64,000 bases of DNA. Origin: Actinomadura cremea (GTDB taxonomy: Bacteria > Actinomycetota > Actinomycetes > Streptosporangiales > Streptosporangiaceae). This document shows positions 1 to 6,396 of this stretch, in pieces. A model generated the notes under the pieces. It ran no database searches. It saw nothing but the letters and a program-made list of their open reading frames with translations, and was not told the origin of the DNA. Both the position numbers and the translations under genes were made by a program. Each line of letters begins with the position of its first letter. The stretch's first letter is position 1. The DNA lies in assembly GCF_014648495.1 (NCBI RefSeq), contig NZ_BMRF01000012.1, positions 124,001 to 188,000 on the forward strand. The letters are read 5' to 3'.

Positions 1-86
1 GCGGGGTGACCCCATTTCAAGATCGTCTTTACTCCGCATGGGGATGATGATCTCGGTCGTATCACGGACTTTCGGCGGCGGACGCG

Positions 87-120
87 AACGGGGCGTTCCG
101 CGCTCGCGGAACGCCCCGTT
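87..120 (-). terminator. Hairpin terminator after the secreted-protein gene
   Basis: A perfect inverted repeat with arms of about 15-16 bp and a tiny loop (AACGGGGCGTTCC against GGAACGCCCCGTT) lies 9 bp beyond the stop of the minus-strand gene at 130-486. It has no U-tract, as is usual in high-GC actinobacteria. Confidence 0.7.
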
Positions 121-129
121 GCGGTCGGT

Positions 130-486
130 TCAGCGCTGTCCGGACGCCCCGCCCGGCCGGCCCTCGTCGGCCTTCAGCACCTCGACGACGTGGCCGACGA
201 CCTTCTCCTCGGTCGTCGGCGTGTGCTGGTGCTCCGCCCCGGCCGGCGGCGCCGACTGGGCGGCGTCGCCGCGCTCCGGGGCCGCCGGCCGGGCCACCAG
301 GCCGCCGAGCCCGACGGTGCGGTCGAGCCGCTCCAGGACGCTCAGCGGGGCGCCGGGCCGCGCGGGCGCCGCCGCGCCGGGTTCGGGCGCCGCGTGCGCC
401 GCCGTGGCGGTGAGGACGGCGGACGCCGCGATCACCGGCGCGACGAATACGAAGGTACGCAGCAGTTTTCCGACGGACCGATCCAT
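130..486 (-). CDS. Small secreted hypothetical protein
   Basis: A 118-aa protein of unknown function. The N-terminus looks like a Sec signal peptide: a basic start (MDRSVGKLLR), a hydrophobic core at about residues 11-27 and a likely cleavage after AHA near residue 32. The mature part is Ala/Pro-rich and low in complexity, with no catalytic motif or cysteine visible. The ATG at 486 was chosen because the signal peptide starts there. A strong hairpin follows the stop. It is probably its own transcription unit, since a terminator also separates it from the di-iron gene upstream. I do not recognise a family. Confidence 0.6.
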   Translation of the reverse strand: MDRSVGKLLRTFVFVAPVIAASAVLTATAAHAAPEPGAAAPARPGAPLSVLERLDRTVGLGGLVARPAAPERGDAAQSAPPAGAEHQHTPTTEEKVVGHVVEVLKADEGRPGGASGQR

Positions 487-658
487 TGTTCCCCCCGGGA
501 ATTGTCAGGTGTTCGACCTGCACGTTCGTGCGTCCGCTGTCGACGCACCGTCAATCGGGCACGCTAGTACACCCGGGAGGCGCCGCATGGAAAGAGGCGG
601 CGAGAAGTTCGGCAAGACAACGCCGATCGGGAAAGAGATCGGCGACATTGCACCCGAA

Positions 659-684
659 GCGGGGGCGTTCCGGAACGCCCCCGC
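659..684 (-). terminator. Palindromic terminator after the di-iron gene
   Basis: A 26-bp perfect palindrome (GCGGGGGCGTTCC and its complement) lies 27 bp past the stop of the minus-strand gene ending at 712. It shares the core GGGGCGTTCCG with the hairpin at 87-120. Confidence 0.7.
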
Positions 685-711
685 CATTTCGGGCCGTGCT
701 CGCGCGCCCGG

Positions 712-1818
712 TCAGTCCCCCGCGCCGAGCGTGATGGCCTCGTCCACCTCCTGCTTGCGACCGGCCAGCTCGACGGCGTACCGCTCCTCGTCGACCTTCT
801 CGGCGATCTCCTCGTCCTGCTTCATCAGCGCCTCGAGGTCGGCCTTGGCATTGTCGAGGACGCCCATGTCCGCGTACGCCTTCTTCACCTTGTCGCCCCA
901 CAGGCCGACGTCCCGCACGCACGGGACGATCCGGCTGAAGAGCAGCGACTGGTACAGCGTGTACATGTCGGAGTTGTCGACGTACTCCATGCACTTGTCC
1001 ATCGGCATGTCGAGCTGTTCGAACACCTCGCGCGCCTTGAACCGGTCACGCATCAGGTAGCAGCCCTCGACGACGAATTCCTCGCGCTCGGCCCGCTCCT
1101 TGTCGGTCAGCTCGGCGTAGTAGTCCTTGAGCGCGAGCCGGCCGAACGCGACGTGCCGCGCCTCGTCCTGCATGACGTACGCGAGCAGCTGCTTGACCAG
1201 CTGGTTCGTCGACATGTCGCGGTACAGCCCGAACGCGGCCAGGGCGAGGCCCTCGATGAGCACCTGCATGCCGAGGTAGGGCAGGTCCCAGCGGCTGTCC
1301 TCCAGCGACTCCGCGAGCAGCTTCGCGAGGTCCTGGTTGATCGGGTAGTACATCCCGATCTTCTCGTGGACGAACTTGCCGTACAGCTCGACGTGCCGCG
1401 CCTCGTCCATCGTCTGGGTCGCGGCGTAGAACTTGGAGTCGAGGTCCGGGACGGACTGGACGATCCGCGCGGACACGTTCAGCGCACCCTGCTCACCGTG
1501 CAGGAACTGGCTGAACAGCCACGAGCTCTGGTGCCGGCCGAACTCGTCCTTCTCCTTCTGGGTCATCTTGTCCCAGATGTCGGAGCCGAACAGCGGGTTG
1601 AAATTCTCCGGCAGGCCCGCGACGTTGATCGGGTCGACCTCGAGGTCCCAGTCGATGCGCTTCTGCGCGTCCCACTGCTTGTCCTTGCCCTTCTGGTACA
1701 GGTTCAGCAGCCGGTCGCGCCCTTCGTCGTACTCCCAGGTGAACCGGGCGTCGCCCGCCATGGGGACGTTCCAGGTGTCCGTGGGAACGGGCGTCGTGTA
1801 AAGGTCGTGGGAACTCAC
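712..1818 (-). CDS. Ferritin-like di-iron protein (R2/AurF-like fold)
   Basis: A 368-aa cytosolic protein. Carboxylate and histidine residues follow the class I di-iron pattern: E109 (HGEQ), E139xxH142 (DEARH), E189 and E219xxH222 (a second DEARH). This is the ligand set of ribonucleotide reductase R2, AurF-type N-oxygenases and related oxidases; the substrate cannot be read from sequence. The GTG start at 1818 is preceded by an AGGAGG-like ribosome site about 9 bp away. A palindrome at 1880-1912 lies in its promoter region, and a TetR gene is encoded 0.8 kb upstream on the same strand, suggesting regulated expression. A terminator follows at 659-684. The fold assignment is firm, the activity open. 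Confidence 0.8.
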   Translation of the reverse strand: MSSHDLYTTPVPTDTWNVPMAGDARFTWEYDEGRDRLLNLYQKGKDKQWDAQKRIDWDLEVDPINVAGLPENFNPLFGSDIWDKMTQKEKDEFGRHQSSWLFSQFLHGEQGALNVSARIVQSVPDLDSKFYAATQTMDEARHVELYGKFVHEKIGMYYPINQDLAKLLAESLEDSRWDLPYLGMQVLIEGLALAAFGLYRDMSTNQLVKQLLAYVMQDEARHVAFGRLALKDYYAELTDKERAEREEFVVEGCYLMRDRFKAREVFEQLDMPMDKCMEYVDNSDMYTLYQSLLFSRIVPCVRDVGLWGDKVKKAYADMGVLDNAKADLEALMKQDEEIAEKVDEERYAVELAGRKQEVDEAITLGAGD

Positions 1819-1879
1819 CGGGGGGATCCTCCTCGGGGGACGCGCCGCGACGTCGCGACGCTGGGGTCTGTTCCGCCCA

Positions 1880-1912
1880 CCGCTTTACATCCCTTCGTAA
1901 CATGTAAAGCGG
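1880..1912. promoter_or_regulatory. Palindromic operator upstream of the di-iron gene
   Basis: CCGCTTTACAT and ATGTAAAGCGG form perfect 11-bp arms around an 11-bp spacer. It lies 62 bp upstream of the di-iron gene start and downstream of the LURP-like gene. This is the size and AT-rich core expected of a TetR-family operator. The TetR gene at 2624-3247 is the obvious candidate binder, by inference only. Confidence 0.6.
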
Positions 1913-1925
1913 GGGTAGATCCATA

Positions 1926-1952
1926 CCCCGGGCCCAAACCGGGCCCCCCGGG
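1926..1952 (-). terminator. Possible terminator of the LURP-like gene
   Basis: CCCGGGCCC and GGGCCCCCCGGG surround an AAACC loop just beyond the TAA at 1964-1966. The stem is imperfect, so this is a weak call. Confidence 0.35.
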
Positions 1953-1963
1953 TGAGCCGCCCG

Positions 1964-2608
1964 TTACCGCGACTGGAGCGCGTCGAGCGCGACGGCCTGG
2001 GCGATGACCAGGCGACGGTCGAGCCGCGGGTCCTTGATGTCCACCACGTACCGGTCGCGGATCCCGATCTTCTTCTCCACCGAGAACACGACCTCGTCGC
2101 CCGCGTAGAAGTCGAAGTGGTACGGCCACGCGAACGGGATCGCGTCCACGAACGGGATGAACTGCCACACCCGCCGCACCAGCGCGACCGCCTTGTTGCG
2201 CTCGCTGCCGGTCGCCACGCCGAGGCCCGGCTGCTCCAGATGCCAGGTCGACGCGAGCAGCGACTTCTTGAAGTCCTTGCGGAACAGCCCGATCGGCCGT
2301 CCGTGCGCGTCCGTGATGTCGTACGCCGACGCCAGGTCGATCCGCTTACGGGCCTTGAACCCGAGGATCGGCGTGGTCTTGGAGTCGTCCGCGTACAGGG
2401 TGACCTGCTCCTTGAAGGCCATCCGCTTCTGCTGCGCGAACGCCAGCAACTCCCCCTCGGAACCTCCCGGCTCCTCGGCGTGCACCTCGTACTGGTTCAC
2501 CATCAGCCGGATCCGCTGCCTGATCAGCAGCCGCGACTGCGCCTGGAACCGCTCGTCGTCCACCGGAACCACCCGTTCCTTTTCTCTTTTGGCCCGGGAG
2601 TCTGCCAT
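1964..2608 (-). CDS. LURP-one-related / phospholipid-scramblase-like protein
   Basis: A 214-aa cytosolic protein with the Tubby-C/LURP-one type beta-strand pattern: repeated short strands ending in aromatic residues (YDITDAHGRPIGLFRKDFKKS, then YHFDFYAGDEVVFSVEKK) and no catalytic motif. The N-terminus is strongly charged. Biochemical roles of bacterial members are largely unknown. It starts 15 bp after the TetR stop, so the two are probably co-transcribed. The stop is TAA, uncommon in this window. The family assignment rests on pattern recognition and is moderately sure. Confidence 0.6.
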   Translation of the reverse strand: MADSRAKREKERVVPVDDERFQAQSRLLIRQRIRLMVNQYEVHAEEPGGSEGELLAFAQQKRMAFKEQVTLYADDSKTTPILGFKARKRIDLASAYDITDAHGRPIGLFRKDFKKSLLASTWHLEQPGLGVATGSERNKAVALVRRVWQFIPFVDAIPFAWPYHFDFYAGDEVVFSVEKKIGIRDRYVVDIKDPRLDRRLVIAQAVALDALQSR

Positions 2609-2623
2609 ACCCGGCGCGCGGGC

Positions 2624-3247
2624 TCAGGGCTCCCGGATGTGCGCGGCGAGGTAACCGTGGATGAGCCGCTCCGCCTCCGCGACGATCACCGGGTCGCCGT
2701 CCGGGCGGCGCCGGAACGCCAGCTTCAGCACCGCGTCCCCGGCCTCCACCGCGATGGCCAGCGCCGTCGCCAGCTCCGGGGTGTCGCGGACGCCGAACGT
2801 GTCCACGATCAGCGTGCGGAGCCGGTCGGCGACCACCGCGTTGTTGTCGGCGTCGGAGTCGAGCAGATGGACGTCGGCGACGTCCCCGAACCGCAGCACC
2901 CGGAAACCGGGAACGGTCCGGTGCATCTCCACGAAGATGTCGATGATCGCGCCGACCGTGTCGGACCAGTCGGCGAAGCCGCCCTCGGTGAGCCGGGCGG
3001 AGATCCGCCGCCCGAACTCCTCCAGGTTCCGCTGCGCGAGGGCGTGCGCGACCGCCCGCTTGTCGGGGAAGAACTGGTACACCGAACCGATCGCGACCTC
3101 GGCGCGCTGCGCGATCCGCGTCGTGGTCAGCCCGTCGTAGCCGTCCTCGTCGAGGATCTCCGCGCAGGCGTCCAGCATCCGCTGCACGCGTTCGGCGCTG
3201 CGGCGCTGGGCGGGACGGCGGCGGAGCGGGGTGCGGATCTCGGTCAC
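2624..3247 (-). CDS. TetR-family transcriptional regulator
   Basis: About 207 aa. The N-terminal helix-turn-helix is clear: RMLDACAEILDEDGYDGLT, then TRIAQRAEVAIGSVYQFFPDK (the typical TetR signature ending in Y-F-P-K) at about residues 23-65. The C-terminal ligand-binding domain is all-helical and variable, so the inducer is unknown. The GTG at 3247 is the most likely start; a longer frame upstream is high-GC overrun. It leads a probable operon with the LURP-like gene, and the palindrome at 1880-1912 is a plausible target. Confidence 0.8.
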   Translation of the reverse strand: MTEIRTPLRRRPAQRRSAERVQRMLDACAEILDEDGYDGLTTTRIAQRAEVAIGSVYQFFPDKRAVAHALAQRNLEEFGRRISARLTEGGFADWSDTVGAIIDIFVEMHRTVPGFRVLRFGDVADVHLLDSDADNNAVVADRLRTLIVDTFGVRDTPELATALAIAVEAGDAVLKLAFRRRPDGDPVIVAEAERLIHGYLAAHIREP

Positions 3248-3380
3248 CTCACCATTGTCCCCCCATTCCGCCGCGCGCGGGCATCCGCGCCCGCCGCCCC
3301 GCCGCGGCCGAGGCCGTCGCCGCCGGCACCGGCCGGCTTCCGCGTGCCCGGTGCCCCGTGAGGGGTGGCATGCTGCACGG

Positions 3381-3665
3381 ATGGACGCCCCCCGATCGCT
3401 CGCGGACGTGCGAGCCCGCATCGACGGCATCGACGGCGAACTCGTCCGGCTCCTGGCCGACCGGCAGGCGCTGGTGCGGGCCGCCGCCGCGTTCAAGACG
3501 GACGAACGGTCCGTGCGCGCACCCGACCGCGTGGAGCGGGTCGTCGCGCTGGCCCGGTCGCGCGCCGCGGACGCGGGCCTGTCGCCGGACGTCGCCGAGT
3601 CGGTGTGGCGCGCGATGATCGGCGCGTTCATCGAGCTGGAGCTGGACGAGGTGAAGGGCGCCTAG
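3381..3665 (+). CDS. Chorismate mutase family protein (AroQ type)
   Basis: A 94-aa all-alpha protein with the AroQ chorismate mutase layout: RARIDGIDGELVRLLADR at residues 10-27, then VRAAAAFKTDE with the conserved Lys, and a C-terminal helix (VWRAMIGAFIELE). Family members convert chorismate to prephenate for Phe/Tyr synthesis, or act on isochorismate-type substrates. The ATG at 3381 gives the standard N-terminal helix; another ATG at 3370 is out of frame. No aromatic biosynthesis genes are adjacent, so the pathway is not defined. Confidence 0.8.
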   Translation: MDAPRSLADVRARIDGIDGELVRLLADRQALVRAAAAFKTDERSVRAPDRVERVVALARSRAADAGLSPDVAESVWRAMIGAFIELELDEVKGA

Positions 3666-3689
3666 CCGGATGATCAGCCCGTACCCCGT

Positions 3690-4400
3690 ATGAGCGGGGA
3701 TCCGTACGCGGGGCTGTACGCGGCGTTCGCCGGGGTGCCGCATCCGGACGCGCTGGACGGGTGCCCCTGCTGCGTCGGCCCGGACGAGGGCCGGCGCCTG
3801 CTCGCCCGTCCGCCGCGCTCGCTCGGCGCGGGCGATCTCGCCCGGTTCGCCGCGAAGGCCCTGACCACGTGGGGCGGGCCGCAGGACGTCCGGTACTTCG
3901 CGCCCCGCCTCCTCGAACTGGCCGCCGAGGACGCCTTCGGCTGGCCGGACGTCGAGATCGTGTTCGGCAAGCTCGCCCGCGCCGGATGGCGCGGGTGGCC
4001 GGAGGCGGAGGCGGTCGCGGAGTTCCTCGCCGGGTTCTGGACGCGGACGCTCGCGCGGTTCCCGTCGCGTCCGGGCGCCGGGGCGGCGCTGTGCGCGCTC
4101 GCCGCGGCCGGCGCCGACCTCGCCCCGCCCCTGCGGGAGTGGGAGCGGGCGGCGGCGCGGGCGGACGGCCCGGCCGTCCGGCACCTGCACGCGTTCGCGC
4201 GCGACGAGCTCGTCCGGCGGCGCGGTCGCCCGCGCCTGGCCGGCGCGTTCTGGGAGGACGATCGCGAGGTCGTCGCGTGGCTGACGGACGGGCGCGCGGG
4301 CGGCGCCGTCCGGGCCGCGTTCGACCGGACGGGCGACGCCGGCCTGCTGGAACTCCTCGCCGAGACCGACACGCTCCTCGACCCCGGCCACGTCACGTGA
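3690..4400 (+). CDS. Conserved hypothetical protein
   Basis: A 236-aa protein, soluble and mostly helical, with an early Cys cluster (CPCC at residues 25-28) that might bind metal. No catalytic signature is recognised. The frame has strong codon bias and starts with an ATG 24 bp after the chorismate mutase stop, so co-transcription is possible. Function unknown. Confidence 0.6.
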   Translation: MSGDPYAGLYAAFAGVPHPDALDGCPCCVGPDEGRRLLARPPRSLGAGDLARFAAKALTTWGGPQDVRYFAPRLLELAAEDAFGWPDVEIVFGKLARAGWRGWPEAEAVAEFLAGFWTRTLARFPSRPGAGAALCALAAAGADLAPPLREWERAAARADGPAVRHLHAFARDELVRRRGRPRLAGAFWEDDREVVAWLTDGRAGGAVRAAFDRTGDAGLLELLAETDTLLDPGHVT

Positions 4401-4494
4401 CCATGGCGTGACGCTGGGGTTTTCCGCACCGGGCCCCGGGTAGTCGACAGGCGCAAGCTTGATCATCCGCGCGGCGTCCGTGGGGAGTTGTGCC

Positions 4495-4881
4495 ATGACC
4501 GGTTGCGAAGCGCGCAGCCTCCTGCATCCCTACCTGCTGCTCCTGATCTACGAACGTCCCGGGCACGGTTACGACCTCATCGATCGCCTCTCCTGCCTCG
4601 GGGTCTCGGACGTGGAACCGGGGCACGCGTACCGGGTGCTGCGCGGCATGGAACGGGCGCGGCTCGTCGTGTCGACGTGGGTGCCGTCGGAGGCGGGTCC
4701 GGCGCGGCGCCGCTACGAGCTGACGGAGAAGGGCGTCGCCGACCTGGAGGCGTGGGGACCGAAGCTCGCGCACCTCGGCGAGGTGATCACCTCGTTCCTG
4801 GCCCGCTGGAACTCGGCGGCGCGGGCGGCGGCCCCGGCGCCGGGCGGCGGGCGCGAGCCGCGGGCCGTGTCGTGGACGTGA
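4495..4881 (+). CDS. PadR-like transcriptional regulator heading the hydrogenase maturation operon
   Basis: A 128-aa protein with the PadR winged-helix pattern: LLHPYLLLLIYERPGHGYDL at about residues 9-28, followed by the recognition-helix region (HAYRVLRGMERARLV) and the wing (RRRYELTEKG). It lacks the long C-terminal dimerisation helix of larger PadR proteins, apart from a short helix and a Gly/Ala-rich tail. GGGGAG lies 7 bp before the ATG. Its stop overlaps the next start as GTGA, so it is translationally coupled to the SIS gene. It may control the hydrogenase operons, by context only. Confidence 0.75.
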   Translation: MTGCEARSLLHPYLLLLIYERPGHGYDLIDRLSCLGVSDVEPGHAYRVLRGMERARLVVSTWVPSEAGPARRRYELTEKGVADLEAWGPKLAHLGEVITSFLARWNSAARAAAPAPGGGREPRAVSWT

Positions 4882-5477
4882 CGGCGCGGGCGGCGGTCCG
4901 GGAGGCGTTCGCCCGGCGGGCGGAACCGGGCCGGGCGGTCGCGGGCGACGCCGAGGCGATCGCGCGGGCGTGCCACGCGATGGCGGTGCGGTTCCACGCG
5001 GGCGGGCGGCTGATCGTGTTCGGCAACGGGGGCCCGTGCACGGACGCGCAGCACGTGGCGGTCGAGTTCGTGCATCCGGTGGTGGTGGGCAAGCGGGCGC
5101 TGCCGGCGTTCGCGCTGACCGGGGACGTCGCCACGCTGACGGCGATCGCGCGGGCCGAGGGGTTCGACGAGGTGTACGCGGCGCAGCTGCGGACGCTGGC
5201 CCGGCCGGACGACATCGCGCTCGGGCTGTCGGCCGACGGACGGTGCGCGAACGTGCGGCGGGGGCTGGAGGTCGCGGACGGGATGGGGCTGCTGACGGTC
5301 GCGCTGACCGGCGGGGACGGCGACCTCGGCCGGGCGGTCGACCACGTGCTGCGGGCGCGGACGGAGGATCCGCTCGTCGCCAAGGAGGTGCACGTGACCG
5401 TCTACCACGTGCTGTGGGAGCTGGTGCACGTCTTCTTCGAGCATCCGGGGACGCTGCGGCGGGAGACCGCCAGATGA
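4878..5477 (+). CDS. SIS-domain protein, GmhA-like paralogue A
   Basis: A 199-aa sugar isomerase (SIS) domain protein resembling sedoheptulose-7-phosphate isomerase GmhA over its full length. It keeps residues equivalent to E. coli H61, E65 and H180 (here H59, E63, H177). It has lost most phosphate and substrate contacts: the S55 equivalent is P53 (GNGGP), and the S-T-S-G-N-S loop is S118-A-D-G-R-C123. The D94 equivalent is Ala and the Q172 equivalent is Lys. Numbering is by alignment from memory. It starts at GTG 4878, overlapping the PadR stop. Its own stop overlaps the HupF-like gene. It is unlikely to be a normal isomerase alone; see the partner at 5746-6396. Confidence 0.75.
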   Translation: MTARAAVREAFARRAEPGRAVAGDAEAIARACHAMAVRFHAGGRLIVFGNGGPCTDAQHVAVEFVHPVVVGKRALPAFALTGDVATLTAIARAEGFDEVYAAQLRTLARPDDIALGLSADGRCANVRRGLEVADGMGLLTVALTGGDGDLGRAVDHVLRARTEDPLVAKEVHVTVYHVLWELVHVFFEHPGTLRRETAR

Positions 5478-5749
5478 GCGGGACGGACGACCGGGGCGTG
5501 CCGGAGTGCCACGACGACGTGTGCGTCACGTGCTCGGACGCCGCCGTCCGAGTGCGGGTGCTGGAGCTGCTCGGCCACGGGCTCGCGCTCGTCGGCACCG
5601 AGGCGGGTCCGGAGGAGGTGAGCGTGGCGCTGGTCGACGCGCGGGTGGGCGACGTCGTGCTCGTCCACGCGAAGGAGGCGATCGCCGTGGAGGGCGCCGT
5701 GGAGGGCGCGGTGGAGGGCGCGGTGGAGGGCGCGGTGGAGGAGCCGTGA
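5474..5749 (+). CDS. HypC/HupF-family hydrogenase assembly protein, non-canonical
   Basis: A 91-aa protein. Residues about 25-70 match the small beta-barrel of HypC/HybG/HupF chaperones (ALVDARVGDVVLVHAKEAIA corresponds to the usual GDYVLVHVGFAI strand). It lacks the N-terminal MCLGIPG with the essential Cys2. Instead there is a Cys cluster, CHDDVCVTC, at residues 12-20. The C-terminus is a run of VEGA repeats. It is coupled by ATGA to the SIS gene before it and by GTGA to the one after it. The canonical hypC is at 10988-11344, so this is a second, specialised copy, perhaps acting with HypF or the SIS proteins. Confidence 0.7.
   Translation: MSGTDDRGVPECHDDVCVTCSDAAVRVRVLELLGHGLALVGTEAGPEEVSVALVDARVGDVVLVHAKEAIAVEGAVEGAVEGAVEGAVEEP
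5687..5734 (+). repeat. 12-bp in-frame tandem repeat (VEGA)n
   Basis: Four tandem copies of GTGGAGGGCGC[C/G], followed by a partial copy, encode VEGAVEGAVEGAVEGA at the end of the HupF-like protein. Near-identity of the copies suggests recent slippage expansion. Confidence 0.9.
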
Positions 5750-6396
5750 GCGGGATCGAGACGCTGTACCCGTTCCTGTACGAGGGCGGGTCGGACCTCG
5801 AGGCGGTGCTGGCGGAGGTCCGCCGGTCCACCGAGGCGAAGGCGGCCGAGATCGTCGGGCTGCGGGAGTCGCTGGTCGAGGGGGCCGCGGACGAGCTGGT
5901 CGCGTGCGCGCGGCGCGTCGCGGCGTCCGTCATCGGCGGGGGACGGCTCTTCACGTTCGGCAACGGCGGGAGCTGCACGGACGCGCAGGATCTCGCGCAG
6001 CTGTGCATGCGGCCGCCGCACGGCGCCCGTCCCGTCCCGGCGACCAGCCTGACGGCGGACGTCGCCGCGCTGACGGCGCTGTCGAACGACGTCGGGTTCG
6101 AGGTGGTGTTCGCGCGGCAGCTCGCCGCGTTCGGGCGTCCGGGGGACATCGCGGTGGGGTTCTCGACGAGCGGCGGGTCGGCGAACGTGCTGAACGCGTT
6201 CGCGGCGGCGTCCCGCGCGGGCCTGGCCACCGTCGGGTTCGCGGGGTACGGCGGCGGCGCGATGGCGGAGCCGGGCACGGTGGACCACCTGTTCACGGTG
6301 CCGTCGGCGTCGGTGCACCGCATCCAGGAGGCGCAGACGACCGTGTACCACGTGCTCTGGGAGCTGCTGCAGCTGGCGTTGGGCGGACGGCTGTGA
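5746..6396 (+). CDS. SIS-domain protein, GmhA-like paralogue B
   Basis: A 216-aa second GmhA-like SIS protein. It keeps the phosphate-binding elements: S76 in GNGGS, the loop S140-T-S-G-G-S145, plus equivalents of E. coli D94 (D115), Q172 (Q194) and H180 (H202). The proposed base E65 is replaced by L86 and H61 by D82. This is the reverse of the losses in paralogue A (4878-5477), suggesting a heteromer. It starts at GTG 5746, overlapping the HupF-like stop as GTGA, and its stop overlaps hypF the same way. Role in hydrogenase maturation unknown. Confidence 0.75.
   Translation: MSGIETLYPFLYEGGSDLEAVLAEVRRSTEAKAAEIVGLRESLVEGAADELVACARRVAASVIGGGRLFTFGNGGSCTDAQDLAQLCMRPPHGARPVPATSLTADVAALTALSNDVGFEVVFARQLAAFGRPGDIAVGFSTSGGSANVLNAFAAASRAGLATVGFAGYGGGAMAEPGTVDHLFTVPSASVHRIQEAQTTVYHVLWELLQLALGGRL

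Noticed and set aside
38-1060. Long plus-strand frame opposite the secreted and di-iron genes
   Set aside because: It is antisense to two well-supported genes with correct codon bias and has low-complexity Arg/Ser/Pro translation; a typical high-GC shadow.
5687-5734. CRISPR-like or VNTR locus
   Set aside because: The 12-bp units are contiguous and in frame with the HupF-like protein, with no spacers.
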